Assembly (NCBI RefSeq): GCF_002975435.1 | Contig: NZ_PCPT01000012.1 | Span: forward strand, 1 to 64,000 | Reading direction: 5' to 3' | DNA from: Arthrobacter sp. MYb227 | Lineage (GTDB): Bacteria > Actinomycetota > Actinomycetes > Actinomycetales > Micrococcaceae | Length of the DNA stretch: 64,000 nucleotides | Shown here: positions 17,464-26,091 of the stretch, piece by piece | Position numbering within the stretch: the first letter of the stretch is position 1 | How the letters are laid out: every line of letters starts with the position of its first letter | Notes under the pieces: generated by a model | What the model was told of the DNA's origin: nothing | What the model saw: only the letters and a program-made list of their open reading frames with translations | Database searches by the model: none | Translations under genes and position numbers: made by a program

Positions 17464-18558
17464 TTATTCTTTGCACTCGGCAGCGTTTTTCGGCGGCCGG
17501 GGGGCAGCCGTTGACTTTCGCACCATGAGCTCGGTAGGAACGCTGACATCACGAACTGAAGTGTTCCCAGCGATCTGTTTGAGTAGGTTTTCGATGCTCA
17601 GGCGGCCTACTGTGTTGAAATCTTGGCGGATGGTTGTCAACGGCGGCCAGAAGGAAGCCGATTCTTCTAAATCGTCGAAGCCCACAATGCTCACGTCTTC
17701 GGGGATCGAACGCCCCAATTCATGCATGGCGCGCATGGCTCCGAGCGCCATCTGATCATTTGCTGCGAAGATGGCGCTGACTTGAGTGTTTTTGCCGAGC
17801 TGGATGCCAATTTGGTATCCGGATTCTGCACTCCAATCGCCGTGAGTGACCACGGGAGGAGTGATGCCAGCCTGCTCGAGTGTCTGTTTCCAGGATTCTG
17901 CCCTGTGCAAAGCTGAGAATGAGGAAGCCGGGCCCCCAATATGCCAGACCTGATGATGCCCCAGATCCAATAGGTGTTGGGTGGCCAGCCGGGCACCCTG
18001 CTGCTGGTCGGTGTCCACCACCGAATAGCCGGACCCGGTATTTGAGTCGATGATAACCGCAGGTAGATCCTCGGGCAGTTCAATGTCCGTGTGGTCCAGT
18101 AGATGAGCCTCGAAAATAATAACCACGCCGTCTACCTGTTGTTCACGCAGCTGGTGGTAGGCGCCGGAGACCTTGCCGGTAGTGGGGTCGGTCAGCGGGA
18201 TGAGCGTGACCGAGTATCCTGCGCGAGATGCCGCCGTGGCAATGGCATCGAGGGTGCGCATATTGCCGAAGGTTGAAAGCGTGAACATGATGACGCCAAT
18301 AGATTTGAAGCGTCCACTTTTGAGGGCGCGTGCCGCACGGTTGGGCCGGTAACCGAGTTTCGCCATGGCATCTAAGACCCGCTTCTTCGTAGATTCCTCG
18401 ACGTTGCTGAGCCCGTTGGCTACCCGGGAGACCGTCTGTGAGGAGACTCCGGCCTCTCTGGCGACGTCCGCCATCGAGGGGCCTCGCGTGGTGCGGGCAT
18501 GGTGCGAAGTAGCGGTTCCGTCCCCGAGGTCGGGGAAGCTGGAATGTGAAAGTGTCAT
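17464..18558 (-). CDS. LacI-family transcriptional repressor of the GH35 island
   Basis: The 364-aa regulator has an N-terminal LacI helix-turn-helix (SMADVAREAGVSSQTVSRVANG, about residues 28-50) and a hinge with RAARALKSGR. The sugar-binding domain follows from about 80 (IGVIMFTLSTFGNMRTLDAIA, ending VSVPTELMVRKST). It should repress the divergent transport and beta-galactosidase operon and release on binding a galactoside. The ATG at 18558 has GAGGAAAAGGG upstream; the ATG 7 codons earlier overlaps the operator. Two palindromes in the intergenic region fit LacI binding. Confidence 0.9.
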   Translation of the reverse strand: MTLSHSSFPDLGDGTATSHHARTTRGPSMADVAREAGVSSQTVSRVANGLSNVEESTKKRVLDAMAKLGYRPNRAARALKSGRFKSIGVIMFTLSTFGNMRTLDAIATAASRAGYSVTLIPLTDPTTGKVSGAYHQLREQQVDGVVIIFEAHLLDHTDIELPEDLPAVIIDSNTGSGYSVVDTDQQQGARLATQHLLDLGHHQVWHIGGPASSFSALHRAESWKQTLEQAGITPPVVTHGDWSAESGYQIGIQLGKNTQVSAIFAANDQMALGAMRAMHELGRSIPEDVSIVGFDDLEESASFWPPLTTIRQDFNTVGRLSIENLLKQIAGNTSVRDVSVPTELMVRKSTAAPRPPKNAAECKE

Positions 18559-18575
18559 TTTTCCCTTTTCCTCTT

Positions 18576-18595
18576 GCATGTTTACCTAAACATGC
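18576..18595. promoter_or_regulatory. LacI-type operator 1
   Basis: GCATGTTTACCTAAACATGC has perfect 9-nt arms (GCATGTTTA / TAAACATGC) around CC. The core TGTTTA-N2-TAAACA is the classic LacI/GalR-family pattern. It lies immediately upstream of the repressor start, suggesting autoregulation. Confidence 0.8.
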
Positions 18596-18611
18596 TACTT
18601 TTGTTTTCACA

Positions 18612-18627
18612 ATGTTTGCGTAAACAT
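18612..18627. promoter_or_regulatory. LacI-type operator 2
   Basis: ATGTTTGCGTAAACAT has 6-nt arms around GCGT and lies about 34 bp centre-to-centre from operator 1, about three helical turns. It is upstream of the permease start at 18652. The pair on one DNA face could allow cooperative binding or a tight loop. Confidence 0.75.
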
Positions 18628-18651
18628 ATCAGGATGAGACTAAGGATACCC

Positions 18652-19569
18652 ATGACAACGACCTTGAACGCAACGGTCGCCACCGAGGCACCAACGCAAA
18701 AGCGGAGCCGCGGAAGGTGGACTGGCTGGGCCTTTGTCGGCCCGTTCATGTTTGTCTTTTCCCTAGTCTTCCTAGCCCCCGTTCTCTACGCGATTTATCT
18801 CAGCCTTTTCCAGGATCAGATGGTCGGCGGTACAAAATTTGTTGGTGGAGCCAACTATGTTCAGGCGATGACCGACCCGCAATTCTGGGATTCGGTACGT
18901 CGGGTAGCGGTCTTCCTCGTAGTACAGGTGCCCATCATGCTGGGCGTCGCGCTGGCCGTGGCATTGGCCATTGACAGTAATCGACTGCGCTTCGCCTCAT
19001 TTTTCCGCATCTCAATCTTCCTGCCCTACGCGGTTCCCGCCGTGGTTGCCACCCTCATGTGGGGTTTCATCTACGGCCCGCGCTTCGGCTTGGTGGGAAA
19101 CCTTAACGAGCTCTTCGGCTGGGCGATCCCCGATCCGCTCTCCAACCACTGGATACTTGTCGCAATCGGCAACATCGTCACCTGGGAATTCATCGGCTAC
19201 AACATGCTGATCTTCTACGCAGCACTCAAGACCATCCCGAACGAACTTTATGAGGCAGCCAGCATCGATGGAGCCGGAGCCTTCAGCGTCATCCGCAACA
19301 TAAAGATCCCCTCAATCCGCGGAGCCATCGGCATCGCCAGCATCTTCTCGGTGATCGGCAGCTTCCAGCTATTCAATGAGCCAAACATCCTCAAATCATT
19401 GGCCCCCAACGCCATTAGCTCGTTCTTCACCCCCAATATGTACGCCTACAACCTTTCCTTCGCCGGGCAGCAGTTCAATTATGCGGCGGCCATCGCCATG
19501 ATCATGGGCGTACTGACAATGATCGTGGCCTACATTGTCCAGCTCTCCGGTTCCCGAAAGGATTCATAA
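18652..19569 (+). CDS. Carbohydrate ABC permease, subunit 1 (MalF/UgpA type)
   Basis: The 305-aa inner-membrane subunit of a CUT1 sugar importer has about six transmembrane helices. The EAA loop is NELYEAASIDGAGAFSVIRNIKIPSI near residue 200, where the ATPase docks. The ATG at 18652 follows AAGGAT; upstream in-frame starts lie within the operators and were rejected. It is first in the operon permease 1 - permease 2 - binding protein - GH35, so the substrate is probably a beta-galactoside. Confidence 0.9.
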   Translation: MTTTLNATVATEAPTQKRSRGRWTGWAFVGPFMFVFSLVFLAPVLYAIYLSLFQDQMVGGTKFVGGANYVQAMTDPQFWDSVRRVAVFLVVQVPIMLGVALAVALAIDSNRLRFASFFRISIFLPYAVPAVVATLMWGFIYGPRFGLVGNLNELFGWAIPDPLSNHWILVAIGNIVTWEFIGYNMLIFYAALKTIPNELYEAASIDGAGAFSVIRNIKIPSIRGAIGIASIFSVIGSFQLFNEPNILKSLAPNAISSFFTPNMYAYNLSFAGQQFNYAAAIAMIMGVLTMIVAYIVQLSGSRKDS

Positions 19570-19573
19570 AGTC

Positions 19574-20512
19574 ATGTCACTGCAATTGAGTCCGCCCAAG
19601 ACCCCGACGGAAACACCCATGAAAACCAGCACGGCACCGCGCTTCAGCCGCAAGCCCGGCAAGGGTATGACGCACAAGCGCAAGTCAATCCTGCTGACCA
19701 TCGTCATGGGATTCATGGCCGTCTACGCGTTGCTCCCGCTCTTTTGGTTGTTTGTGAATTCAACCAAGACCCAACCGGAGCTCTTTAGCTCCTTTGGTCT
19801 GTGGTTCTCCGGAGACTTTGCCCTGTGGGACAACATTGGCCAGACACTCACTTACAATGATGGCGAATTCCTGCGCTGGCTAGCCAACACGGTGCTCTAC
19901 GTGGTGGTAGGTGCCGGAGGCGCCACTTTCTTGGCAACCCTGGCCGGCTACGGACTAGCAAAGTTCGATTTTCCCGGAAAGCGAGCCGTCTTCGCCGTGG
20001 TGCTGGGCGCCGTGGCAATTCCTGGAACCGCACTTGCCGTACCGACTTTCCTGATGTTCAGCGAACTTGGCCTGACCAACACCCCGTGGTCCGTGATCAT
20101 CCCGTCGTTGATTAGCCCCTTCGGCCTCTACCTCGTCTGGATCTATGCCGTGGAAGCTGTACCCACCGAGGTGCTCGAGGCAGCCCGTATGGACGGTGCT
20201 GGGGAATTTAGGACCTTCTTCACCATCTCGCTGCGGATGCTGGCACCCGGTTTTGTCACGGTCCTGCTGTTCACCGTCGTAGCGACCTGGAATAACTACT
20301 TCCTGCCGCTGATCATGCTCAGCGAATCGACCTGGTACCCACTCACGGTGGGACTGAATAACTGGAATGCACAGGCCACCACGGCCGGCGGGGATGCCAT
20401 CTATAACCTGGTCATCACCGGCTCCCTGCTCACCATCGTGCCAATCATCATCGCGTTCCTCTTCCTGCAGCGCTACTGGCAATCGGGTCTGACCGCCGGA
20501 AGCGTTAAATAA
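19574..20512 (+). CDS. Carbohydrate ABC permease, subunit 2 (MalG/UgpE type)
   Basis: The 312-aa partner permease has a roughly 40-residue hydrophilic N-terminus followed by six transmembrane helices. The EAA loop is TEVLEAARMDGAGEFRTFFTISLRMLAPG near residue 200. It starts 4 nt after the first permease stop, with GAAAGGA upstream. An ATG 15 codons later is also possible. The operon lacks an ATPase. Confidence 0.9.
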   Translation: MSLQLSPPKTPTETPMKTSTAPRFSRKPGKGMTHKRKSILLTIVMGFMAVYALLPLFWLFVNSTKTQPELFSSFGLWFSGDFALWDNIGQTLTYNDGEFLRWLANTVLYVVVGAGGATFLATLAGYGLAKFDFPGKRAVFAVVLGAVAIPGTALAVPTFLMFSELGLTNTPWSVIIPSLISPFGLYLVWIYAVEAVPTEVLEAARMDGAGEFRTFFTISLRMLAPGFVTVLLFTVVATWNNYFLPLIMLSESTWYPLTVGLNNWNAQATTAGGDAIYNLVITGSLLTIVPIIIAFLFLQRYWQSGLTAGSVK

Positions 20513-20603
20513 ACTCCAGTATCCCCGCAAAGCAGAACCCAAGAGTCATTTCCACCTACGTTCCACTCGTCTCATCAGCAAAGAAGTGAAAGGCAACAAA
20601 CTC

Positions 20604-21956
20604 ATGAAAATCAATCATCGTTTACGCCGTGCGGTAACCGTCCTCACGGCCGGCCTGCTGGTCGGCAGCCTCGCCGCCTGTGGTGGGTCCTCCCCGGATG
20701 GCAACGCAAACGCTCAGGGCGTTGGCGCCGAAGAAATCGCCACAGCCCTGCAAACCGAGACGACGCTGACGGTCTGGGGCTGGGCCCCACAGCTCGAACC
20801 AATCGTTGAGGCCTTCGAAGAAAAATACCCCAAGGTCAAGGTAAATCTGGAAAATGTTGGTACCGGAAATGATCACTACACCAAGGTTCAAAACGCCATC
20901 AAGGCCGGAAGCGGCGCACCGGATGTGGCCCAGATCGAATACGCGGCACTTCCCCAGTTCGCGCTCTCCGATGCACTAGTCGATTTGAAGGACTACGGTG
21001 CCTCGAACCTAGAAGCCAATTACACCGCCTCAACCTGGGGATCGGTGAACATCAACGATGGCATCTACGCGCTGCCGCAGGACTCCGGTCCTATGGCCAT
21101 GTTCTACCGTGCCGACGTCTTTGAAAAGCACGGCATCGACGTGCCCGAAACCTGGGATGAATACATTGCCGCCGGAAAGAAACTTCACGCAGCAGATCCC
21201 AAGGCCTACATCGCCAATGATATCGGAGATGCCGGATTCACCACCAGCATGATCTGGCAGGCCGGTGGCCAACCCTACAAGATTGATGGCCCCACCACGG
21301 TAGACATCAACTTACAGGACGAAGGCTCCAAAGCCTGGACCAAGAACTGGAACCAACTGGTCGAGGGCAAACTGCTGGCACCGGTCGCCTCCTGGAGCGA
21401 CGAATGGTACAAAGGCCTGTCCGACGGAAGCATCGCAACGCTCATCATCGGTGCCTGGATGCCGGCCAACTTGGAATCGGGTGCCACCGATGGCAGTGGC
21501 AAGTGGCGCGTGGCCCCCATGCCGACCTATGAGGCTGGCAAGCCGGTCTCCGCAGAAAACGGTGGCGGCGGCGATGCAGTCCTGAAGCAGTCCAAGAACA
21601 AGGCGGCCGCTTATGGCTTCCTTGAGTTCAGCAACGGCCCTGAGGGTTCCAAGATCCACGCGGCAAACGGCGGATTCCCCTCCACCACGGCTGATCTTGA
21701 AAACCCCGAGTTCCTCAACGCGCAAAGCAAGTACTTCGGCGACCAGAAAATCAACGAGATTCTCGTTCAGGCCGCCAAAGATGTTGTCCCTGGCTGGTCG
21801 TACCTACCATTCCAGACTTACGCCAACAGCATCTTCAATGACACCGTGGGACAGTCCTACGGCTCCAACAGTGACCTGAACCCCGGACTCATCGCCTGGC
21901 AGGATGCCAGCGTTAAGTACGGAAACCAGCAGGGATTCACCGTTACAGCCAAGTAG
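20604..21956 (+). CDS. Sugar ABC transporter substrate-binding lipoprotein
   Basis: The 450-aa extracellular solute-binding protein (MalE/UgpB class, cluster B) has a type II signal peptide ending in the lipobox SLAAC, with lipidated Cys26. Family features are TLTVWGWAPQLEPIVEAFEEKYPKVKV near residue 50, GIYALPQDSGPMAMFYRADVF near 150 and the AAYGFLEF helix near 335. It should capture a beta-galactoside or galacto-oligosaccharide for the two permeases upstream. Start ATG at 20604 follows AAAGG by about 12 nt. Confidence 0.9.
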   Translation: MKINHRLRRAVTVLTAGLLVGSLAACGGSSPDGNANAQGVGAEEIATALQTETTLTVWGWAPQLEPIVEAFEEKYPKVKVNLENVGTGNDHYTKVQNAIKAGSGAPDVAQIEYAALPQFALSDALVDLKDYGASNLEANYTASTWGSVNINDGIYALPQDSGPMAMFYRADVFEKHGIDVPETWDEYIAAGKKLHAADPKAYIANDIGDAGFTTSMIWQAGGQPYKIDGPTTVDINLQDEGSKAWTKNWNQLVEGKLLAPVASWSDEWYKGLSDGSIATLIIGAWMPANLESGATDGSGKWRVAPMPTYEAGKPVSAENGGGGDAVLKQSKNKAAAYGFLEFSNGPEGSKIHAANGGFPSTTADLENPEFLNAQSKYFGDQKINEILVQAAKDVVPGWSYLPFQTYANSIFNDTVGQSYGSNSDLNPGLIAWQDASVKYGNQQGFTVTAK

Positions 21957-22034
21957 CACGTCTGTGCTGGTCCGCGGGTTACCGCCCGCGGACCAGCAAC
22001 CCCCTAACCCATGTGAGAAAAGGATCTCTTTGCC

Positions 22035-23807
22035 ATGCCCACTTTGACCATCGGTGAGCACGACTTCTTGCTCGACGGACGGCCCCATCGAATCCTTTCC
22101 GGAGCCCTGCACTACTTCCGAGTCCACCCCGATCTGTGGACGGACCGGATTCGCAAGGCCCGTCAAATGGGGCTGAACACCATCGAAACCTATGTCGCTT
22201 GGAACGCTCATGCCCCGACCCAAGGAACTTTCAACACCGAAGATGGCCTTGATTTGGGTCGCTTCCTTGACCTTGTGGCCGCCGAGGGGATGCATGCAAT
22301 CGTGCGTCCCGGTCCATACATCTGTGCCGAATGGGACAATGGGGGACTGCCCGCGTGGCTCTTTGACAGCGGCGCTGAATCGATCCGTTCCGATGACCCG
22401 GTGTATATGGCGGCTGTGGCCGAATATTTTGAACAACTCGCACCCATTCTGGTTCCGCGCCAGCTGCACCTGGGCGGACCGATAGCCCTAGTCCAGATCG
22501 AGAACGAATACGGCGCCTACGGGGCCGATGCCTCCTACCTTGAGAAGCTCGTGAAGATCAACCGGGAAATTGGCCTCACGGTTCCCTTCACCACCGTCGA
22601 TCAGCCGCAGGATGACATGCTTGCCAACGGCAGCCTGCCCGGGCTACACAAGACCGGATCGTTCGGGTCTCGCGCGGTCGAGCGGCTGGCCACGCTGCGC
22701 AGCCACCAGCCCACCGGGCCGCTGATGTGTTCGGAATTTTGGGTGGGGTGGTTCGATCACTGGGGGGCACACCACCACACCACCAATGTTGAGCAATCCG
22801 CCACGGAGCTCGAGGCCATGCTGTCGTTGGGGGCCTCGGTGAACATCTACATGTTCCATGGCGGCACCAATTTCGGCTTCAGTAACGGAGCCAATGACAA
22901 GGGCGTTTACCAGCCCATCGTGACGAGCTACGACTATGACGCACCATTGGATGAGGCTGGGAACCCGACACCGAAATACTGGGCTTTCCAAGAGGTGCTT
23001 TCGCGCTACACGGAGCTTGCTGAAAATGATGCCCCGCGCAGCGCCCAACCGGCTCCCGAACTAAGCGTCCCTTTCACGGGGGTCCTTACACTGTGGGATG
23101 TAGCCGAGAAATTAGGTGCATGGACATTCTCGAGCAACGGGCCGCAGAGCACCGATGCAATGGGGCACTACTCGGGTTTTAGCGTGTACAAGTGCAATAT
23201 CAATGTCGACGGCCCGGCAGTTCTTGAAGTGGGCGAGGTACGCGATCGAGCTCAGGTGTTCTTGAATGGCCAAGGCATTGGCACACTTTCACGTGATAAC
23301 CACGACCGAGCTCTTGCGTTGCCAGGGGGTGCGACTGGGGTCTTGGAAATCCTTGTTGAGGACCAAGGAAGAGTCAACTATGGTCCTCGGCTCGGCGAAT
23401 TCAAGGGGCTAATTGGGAAAGTGCGATTAAGCGGTGAAGTAATCAACGATTGGGGCATGCTGCCCCTTGAGCTAACTGATATCTCCCCCGTGACCGAACA
23501 CTTCTTGGCAGCTTCGCCGGAGCCACTTGCGGGACTTGCAGGGCCGGCCTTCGCTCACGCAACCTTTGTTGTTGCTGAGCCCGCCGACATGTTCTTAGAC
23601 ATTGGTGCTTGGGGTAAAGGAATCGTTTGGGTGAACGGGTTTTGTCTGGGACGGTACTGGGTCCGCGGACCCCAACGCACGCTCTACGTCCCGGGCCCAC
23701 TGCTTAGTAGTGGAAGCAACGAGATAATTATTCTTGAATTGAACGCAATCAGGGCGCCTCGGGTGACCTTCGTTTCGGCTCCAAACCTCGGCCATACCGA
23801 GTTTTAA
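22035..23807 (+). CDS. GH35 beta-galactosidase
   Basis: The 590-aa cytoplasmic enzyme (no signal peptide) should hydrolyse imported beta-galactosides. GH35 marks are SGALHYFRV and GLNTIETYVAWNAHAP near the N-terminus, RPGPYICAEWDNGGLP (91-106), the acid/base in VQIENEYG (Glu158), the nucleophile in CSEFWVGWFDHWG (Glu234), and MFHGGTNFGF. C-terminal jelly-roll domains end with VNGFCLGRYWVRGPQRTLYVPG. It ends the operon and is followed by a bidirectional hairpin. Start ATG is preceded by AAAAGGA. Confidence 0.93.
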   Translation: MPTLTIGEHDFLLDGRPHRILSGALHYFRVHPDLWTDRIRKARQMGLNTIETYVAWNAHAPTQGTFNTEDGLDLGRFLDLVAAEGMHAIVRPGPYICAEWDNGGLPAWLFDSGAESIRSDDPVYMAAVAEYFEQLAPILVPRQLHLGGPIALVQIENEYGAYGADASYLEKLVKINREIGLTVPFTTVDQPQDDMLANGSLPGLHKTGSFGSRAVERLATLRSHQPTGPLMCSEFWVGWFDHWGAHHHTTNVEQSATELEAMLSLGASVNIYMFHGGTNFGFSNGANDKGVYQPIVTSYDYDAPLDEAGNPTPKYWAFQEVLSRYTELAENDAPRSAQPAPELSVPFTGVLTLWDVAEKLGAWTFSSNGPQSTDAMGHYSGFSVYKCNINVDGPAVLEVGEVRDRAQVFLNGQGIGTLSRDNHDRALALPGGATGVLEILVEDQGRVNYGPRLGEFKGLIGKVRLSGEVINDWGMLPLELTDISPVTEHFLAASPEPLAGLAGPAFAHATFVVAEPADMFLDIGAWGKGIVWVNGFCLGRYWVRGPQRTLYVPGPLLSSGSNEIIILELNAIRAPRVTFVSAPNLGHTEF

Positions 23808-23819
23808 TTCCCATTATTG

Positions 23820-23867
23820 GGGTGCTGAAATCCGTCGTCTGACACAACGTAGGCGAATTCAGCACCC
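23820..23867. terminator. Bidirectional hairpin between GH35 and DapA-family genes
   Basis: The 10-bp inverted repeat GGGTGCTGAA / TTCAGCACCC has a 28-nt loop. It lies between two convergent stops, 12 nt from one and 31 nt from the other. Confidence 0.65.
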
Positions 23868-23898
23868 TAAAGGCGGCTGAAGTCTAAGAATTGTTTTC

Positions 23899-24792
23899 CT
23901 ATTTTAACTGCTGCAACTGCTGCAAAGCGATTAACACATTCGCTCGTGCGGTTGTGCTCAAGGGCCGGATTGGGGCCGGAAGGTTTCCGGTAGAGACTAG
24001 TTGGAGCTCCTCGGCCACCGCTGAAGCTACCCGGTAGCTTCCGAACCGAGCTATGAGATCGAACAGTGGTTTCATGCGAGAAGATAGTTCTCGCGCCAGA
24101 TCGGCCTCTCCTGACTGTGCGGCGCGTGTGATCGCCACACACGGTTCGGGCAATACTCCGGCAATGGCGCTGTACCAAGCATCGCATCCTGCGATGAGTC
24201 CTTCGGCGGCCACCATATCTCCGCTGATGCCAAGTGAAATATGAGCGGGTAGTTTGGATCGCAGTGTAGCAACCCGAGAATGTGCTTCTTGTGGGTCGGC
24301 TGAAACCGGCGGGATCTTGACTGACGCTACACCGGGAAGCGACGCGATCTGTGCGTGTAACTCATCGCTGAACACCACACGAGTGGTGGTTGGGTTGTCG
24401 TAAACGACTAAAGGGACCGAAAGGTTTGCCGTGACTTCTTCAAATAGTCCAAAGACCTCACCATCGGTCAATGGCTGGTAACTCATGGGCGCCAAGAGTA
24501 CTGCGGAGACGCCTAGATTCTGTGCATCTTCAACATGGTGCAAGACATCCCGGGTGCGCAGCGCACCAACGCCGGCAAAGACCGGGAGTCCTCCGGCAGT
24601 GGCAACCGCAAGCTCCACGGTTCGGGCACGTTCGGCGCGATCAAGATAAGCGTAGCTTCCGGTGGATCCCAACGCGCAGATTGAATCAACCCGAGCAGAG
24701 ACGAGTCTAGATACAAGAGTCTCGAACGCTGACTCATCGATGCCGCTCGAATTTAGTGGGGTCAGTGGGAAAGCGCTCAGGCCGGTGAACAT
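23899..24792 (-). CDS. DapA-family (DHDPS/N-acetylneuraminate lyase) aldolase
   Basis: The 297-aa class I aldolase has a TIM barrel. The Schiff-base lysine is Lys159 (ASVKIPP), the tyrosine Tyr131 lies in VVYDNPTTT, and the carboxylate-binding loop GSTGSYAYL (42-50) replaces the usual GTTGE. The altered loop argues against true dihydrodipicolinate synthase; 2-keto-3-deoxy sugar acid or related aldol substrates are likelier. It follows a LacI gene on the same strand after 78 nt and ends at a terminator, so the pair may be one unit. Confidence 0.82.
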   Translation of the reverse strand: MFTGLSAFPLTPLNSSGIDESAFETLVSRLVSARVDSICALGSTGSYAYLDRAERARTVELAVATAGGLPVFAGVGALRTRDVLHHVEDAQNLGVSAVLLAPMSYQPLTDGEVFGLFEEVTANLSVPLVVYDNPTTTRVVFSDELHAQIASLPGVASVKIPPVSADPQEAHSRVATLRSKLPAHISLGISGDMVAAEGLIAGCDAWYSAIAGVLPEPCVAITRAAQSGEADLARELSSRMKPLFDLIARFGSYRVASAVAEELQLVSTGNLPAPIRPLSTTARANVLIALQQLQQLK

Positions 24793-24870
24793 CGAGCGGG
24801 TCCTTTCGGGAGAATAAACAGATAACTGAGCCCTGCTAGTTCCTACTACTGAGGGCCTAGAAAATTACGA

Positions 24871-25908
24871 CTAAGACGTTGAACTACGCACCATCAGCTC
24901 GCTGGCGAGTGTCAGTTGCGCGGTATTTAGCTCTTGACCATTGATCAATGCCAGCAGTTGCTCGGCAGCTCGCCGTCCGAGCAATTCTGCTGGTAGTCGC
25001 ACGCTTGTCAGACTTGGGTTGCTGTTCTCCGAATAGGGCAGGTCATCAAAGCCGGTGACTGCGAGTTCTTTCGGAATGATGATGCCTTCCACGCGTGCTT
25101 CCTGCAACACGCCGTAGGCGTGGGTGTCGGTGGCGCACACTACCGCGGTAATGCCCTGTTTTTTCCATTCGGGCCAGGCCTTGGAGAAGGCATTGGCGGT
25201 GCTCCCTACGTCGATGGTGGTCGCCAGCTGGGCATGTTCGGGGACCTGCATGCTGAGCTTGGCCGCAGCCTCAAGAAACGCGCTACGCCGTAGGGCAAAC
25301 GTTGTGGTTCCGGTGATGCCATCAATGTAGGCGATATTGCGGTGCCCCGCCGCGGCCAAATGTGCGGCCAAATCGCGCGCACCCTGGGCAACGTCGAGGT
25401 TTACCGCCGGCACCGAATCACTAAAACCGGGTGCATCTAGCAAAACCAATGGGCCGGTTGCCGAGAGCTCTTCAAGGAATGAGGGGTCCGGAGCATCTAC
25501 AAGTAGTCCAGCCGGACGTAATCCAAGAAGTCTGCGGGTATCTGCGGCACTGGGGAGTTGGCCCGAGTCGGTGACCGAAAGCAATAGCTGATAGTCGGAT
25601 CCCAGTGCGGAACGAACCCCGGCGATAACCTTGGCAAAGAAGGGGTTTGAGATATCGGGGGCCACCATGATGATGGTGGTGCTGACTCCGCGGGAAAGTG
25701 AGCTGCCGATGCTGTCAATGACGTAGCCGAGTTCTTTGATTGAGGCAAGAACTTTAGCCTCGTTGGTCGCGGAGACTCTACCCTGAGTTTTTCCGTTAGC
25801 GACCAGGGAAACTGTTGCCGTTGAGACCCCCGCATGATCGGCGACCATTGCGGCGGTGACCCGTCGTCGGACATGGGTGTTGGCGCGGGGTAAATCCGGG
25901 GAGTCCAT
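24871..25908 (-). CDS. LacI-family regulator of the nucleoside operon
   Basis: The 345-aa repressor has the N-terminal helix-turn-helix VTAAMVADHAGVSTATVSLVANGKTQGRVS (about residues 17-45) and a periplasmic-binding-like effector domain (TTIIMVAPDISNPFFAKVIAGVRSAL, ending LASELMVRSS). It is divergent from the nucleoside hydrolase operon with candidate operators between, so a ribonucleoside or ribose inducer is plausible. Start ATG at 25908 has AGGA about 10 nt upstream; an upstream in-frame ATG lacks one. Control of the downstream DapA-family gene is also possible. Confidence 0.85.
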   Translation of the reverse strand: MDSPDLPRANTHVRRRVTAAMVADHAGVSTATVSLVANGKTQGRVSATNEAKVLASIKELGYVIDSIGSSLSRGVSTTIIMVAPDISNPFFAKVIAGVRSALGSDYQLLLSVTDSGQLPSAADTRRLLGLRPAGLLVDAPDPSFLEELSATGPLVLLDAPGFSDSVPAVNLDVAQGARDLAAHLAAAGHRNIAYIDGITGTTTFALRRSAFLEAAAKLSMQVPEHAQLATTIDVGSTANAFSKAWPEWKKQGITAVVCATDTHAYGVLQEARVEGIIIPKELAVTGFDDLPYSENSNPSLTSVRLPAELLGRRAAEQLLALINGQELNTAQLTLASELMVRSSTS

Positions 25909-25952
25909 GGCTTTAATCCTAGTCGAGGCGCGGATATCTATGCCCATGCTAG

Positions 25953-26001
25953 GTCAAGCGGTTAATGTTCTCTACCCCCGACCATAGGTTAAGCGTTTGA
26001 C
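25953..26001. promoter_or_regulatory. Candidate LacI operators between regulator and nucleoside operon
   Basis: Two related imperfect palindromes centred on CG occur here: GTCAAGCGGTTAAT (25953-25966) and GTTAAGCGTTTGAC (25988-26001). Each resembles the inverted form of the other (GTCAA..TTAA), as expected for half-symmetric LacI sites. Arms match at about 4-5 of 7 positions, weaker than the 18.6-kb operators. Confidence 0.5.
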
Positions 26002-26091
26002 GTGAGTGGTTAAAGGATGCCAGACTTCCACTAACCCCCCGTTCCCTGTCCGCGCGAGCGTGAACAGATCCCCGAAGATGTGGAGACAACC

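Noticed and set aside
17021-17755. Short plus-strand frames in the region before the LacI gene
   Set aside because: They run into the LacI gene antisense, have no ribosome sites, and show no recognisable domain.
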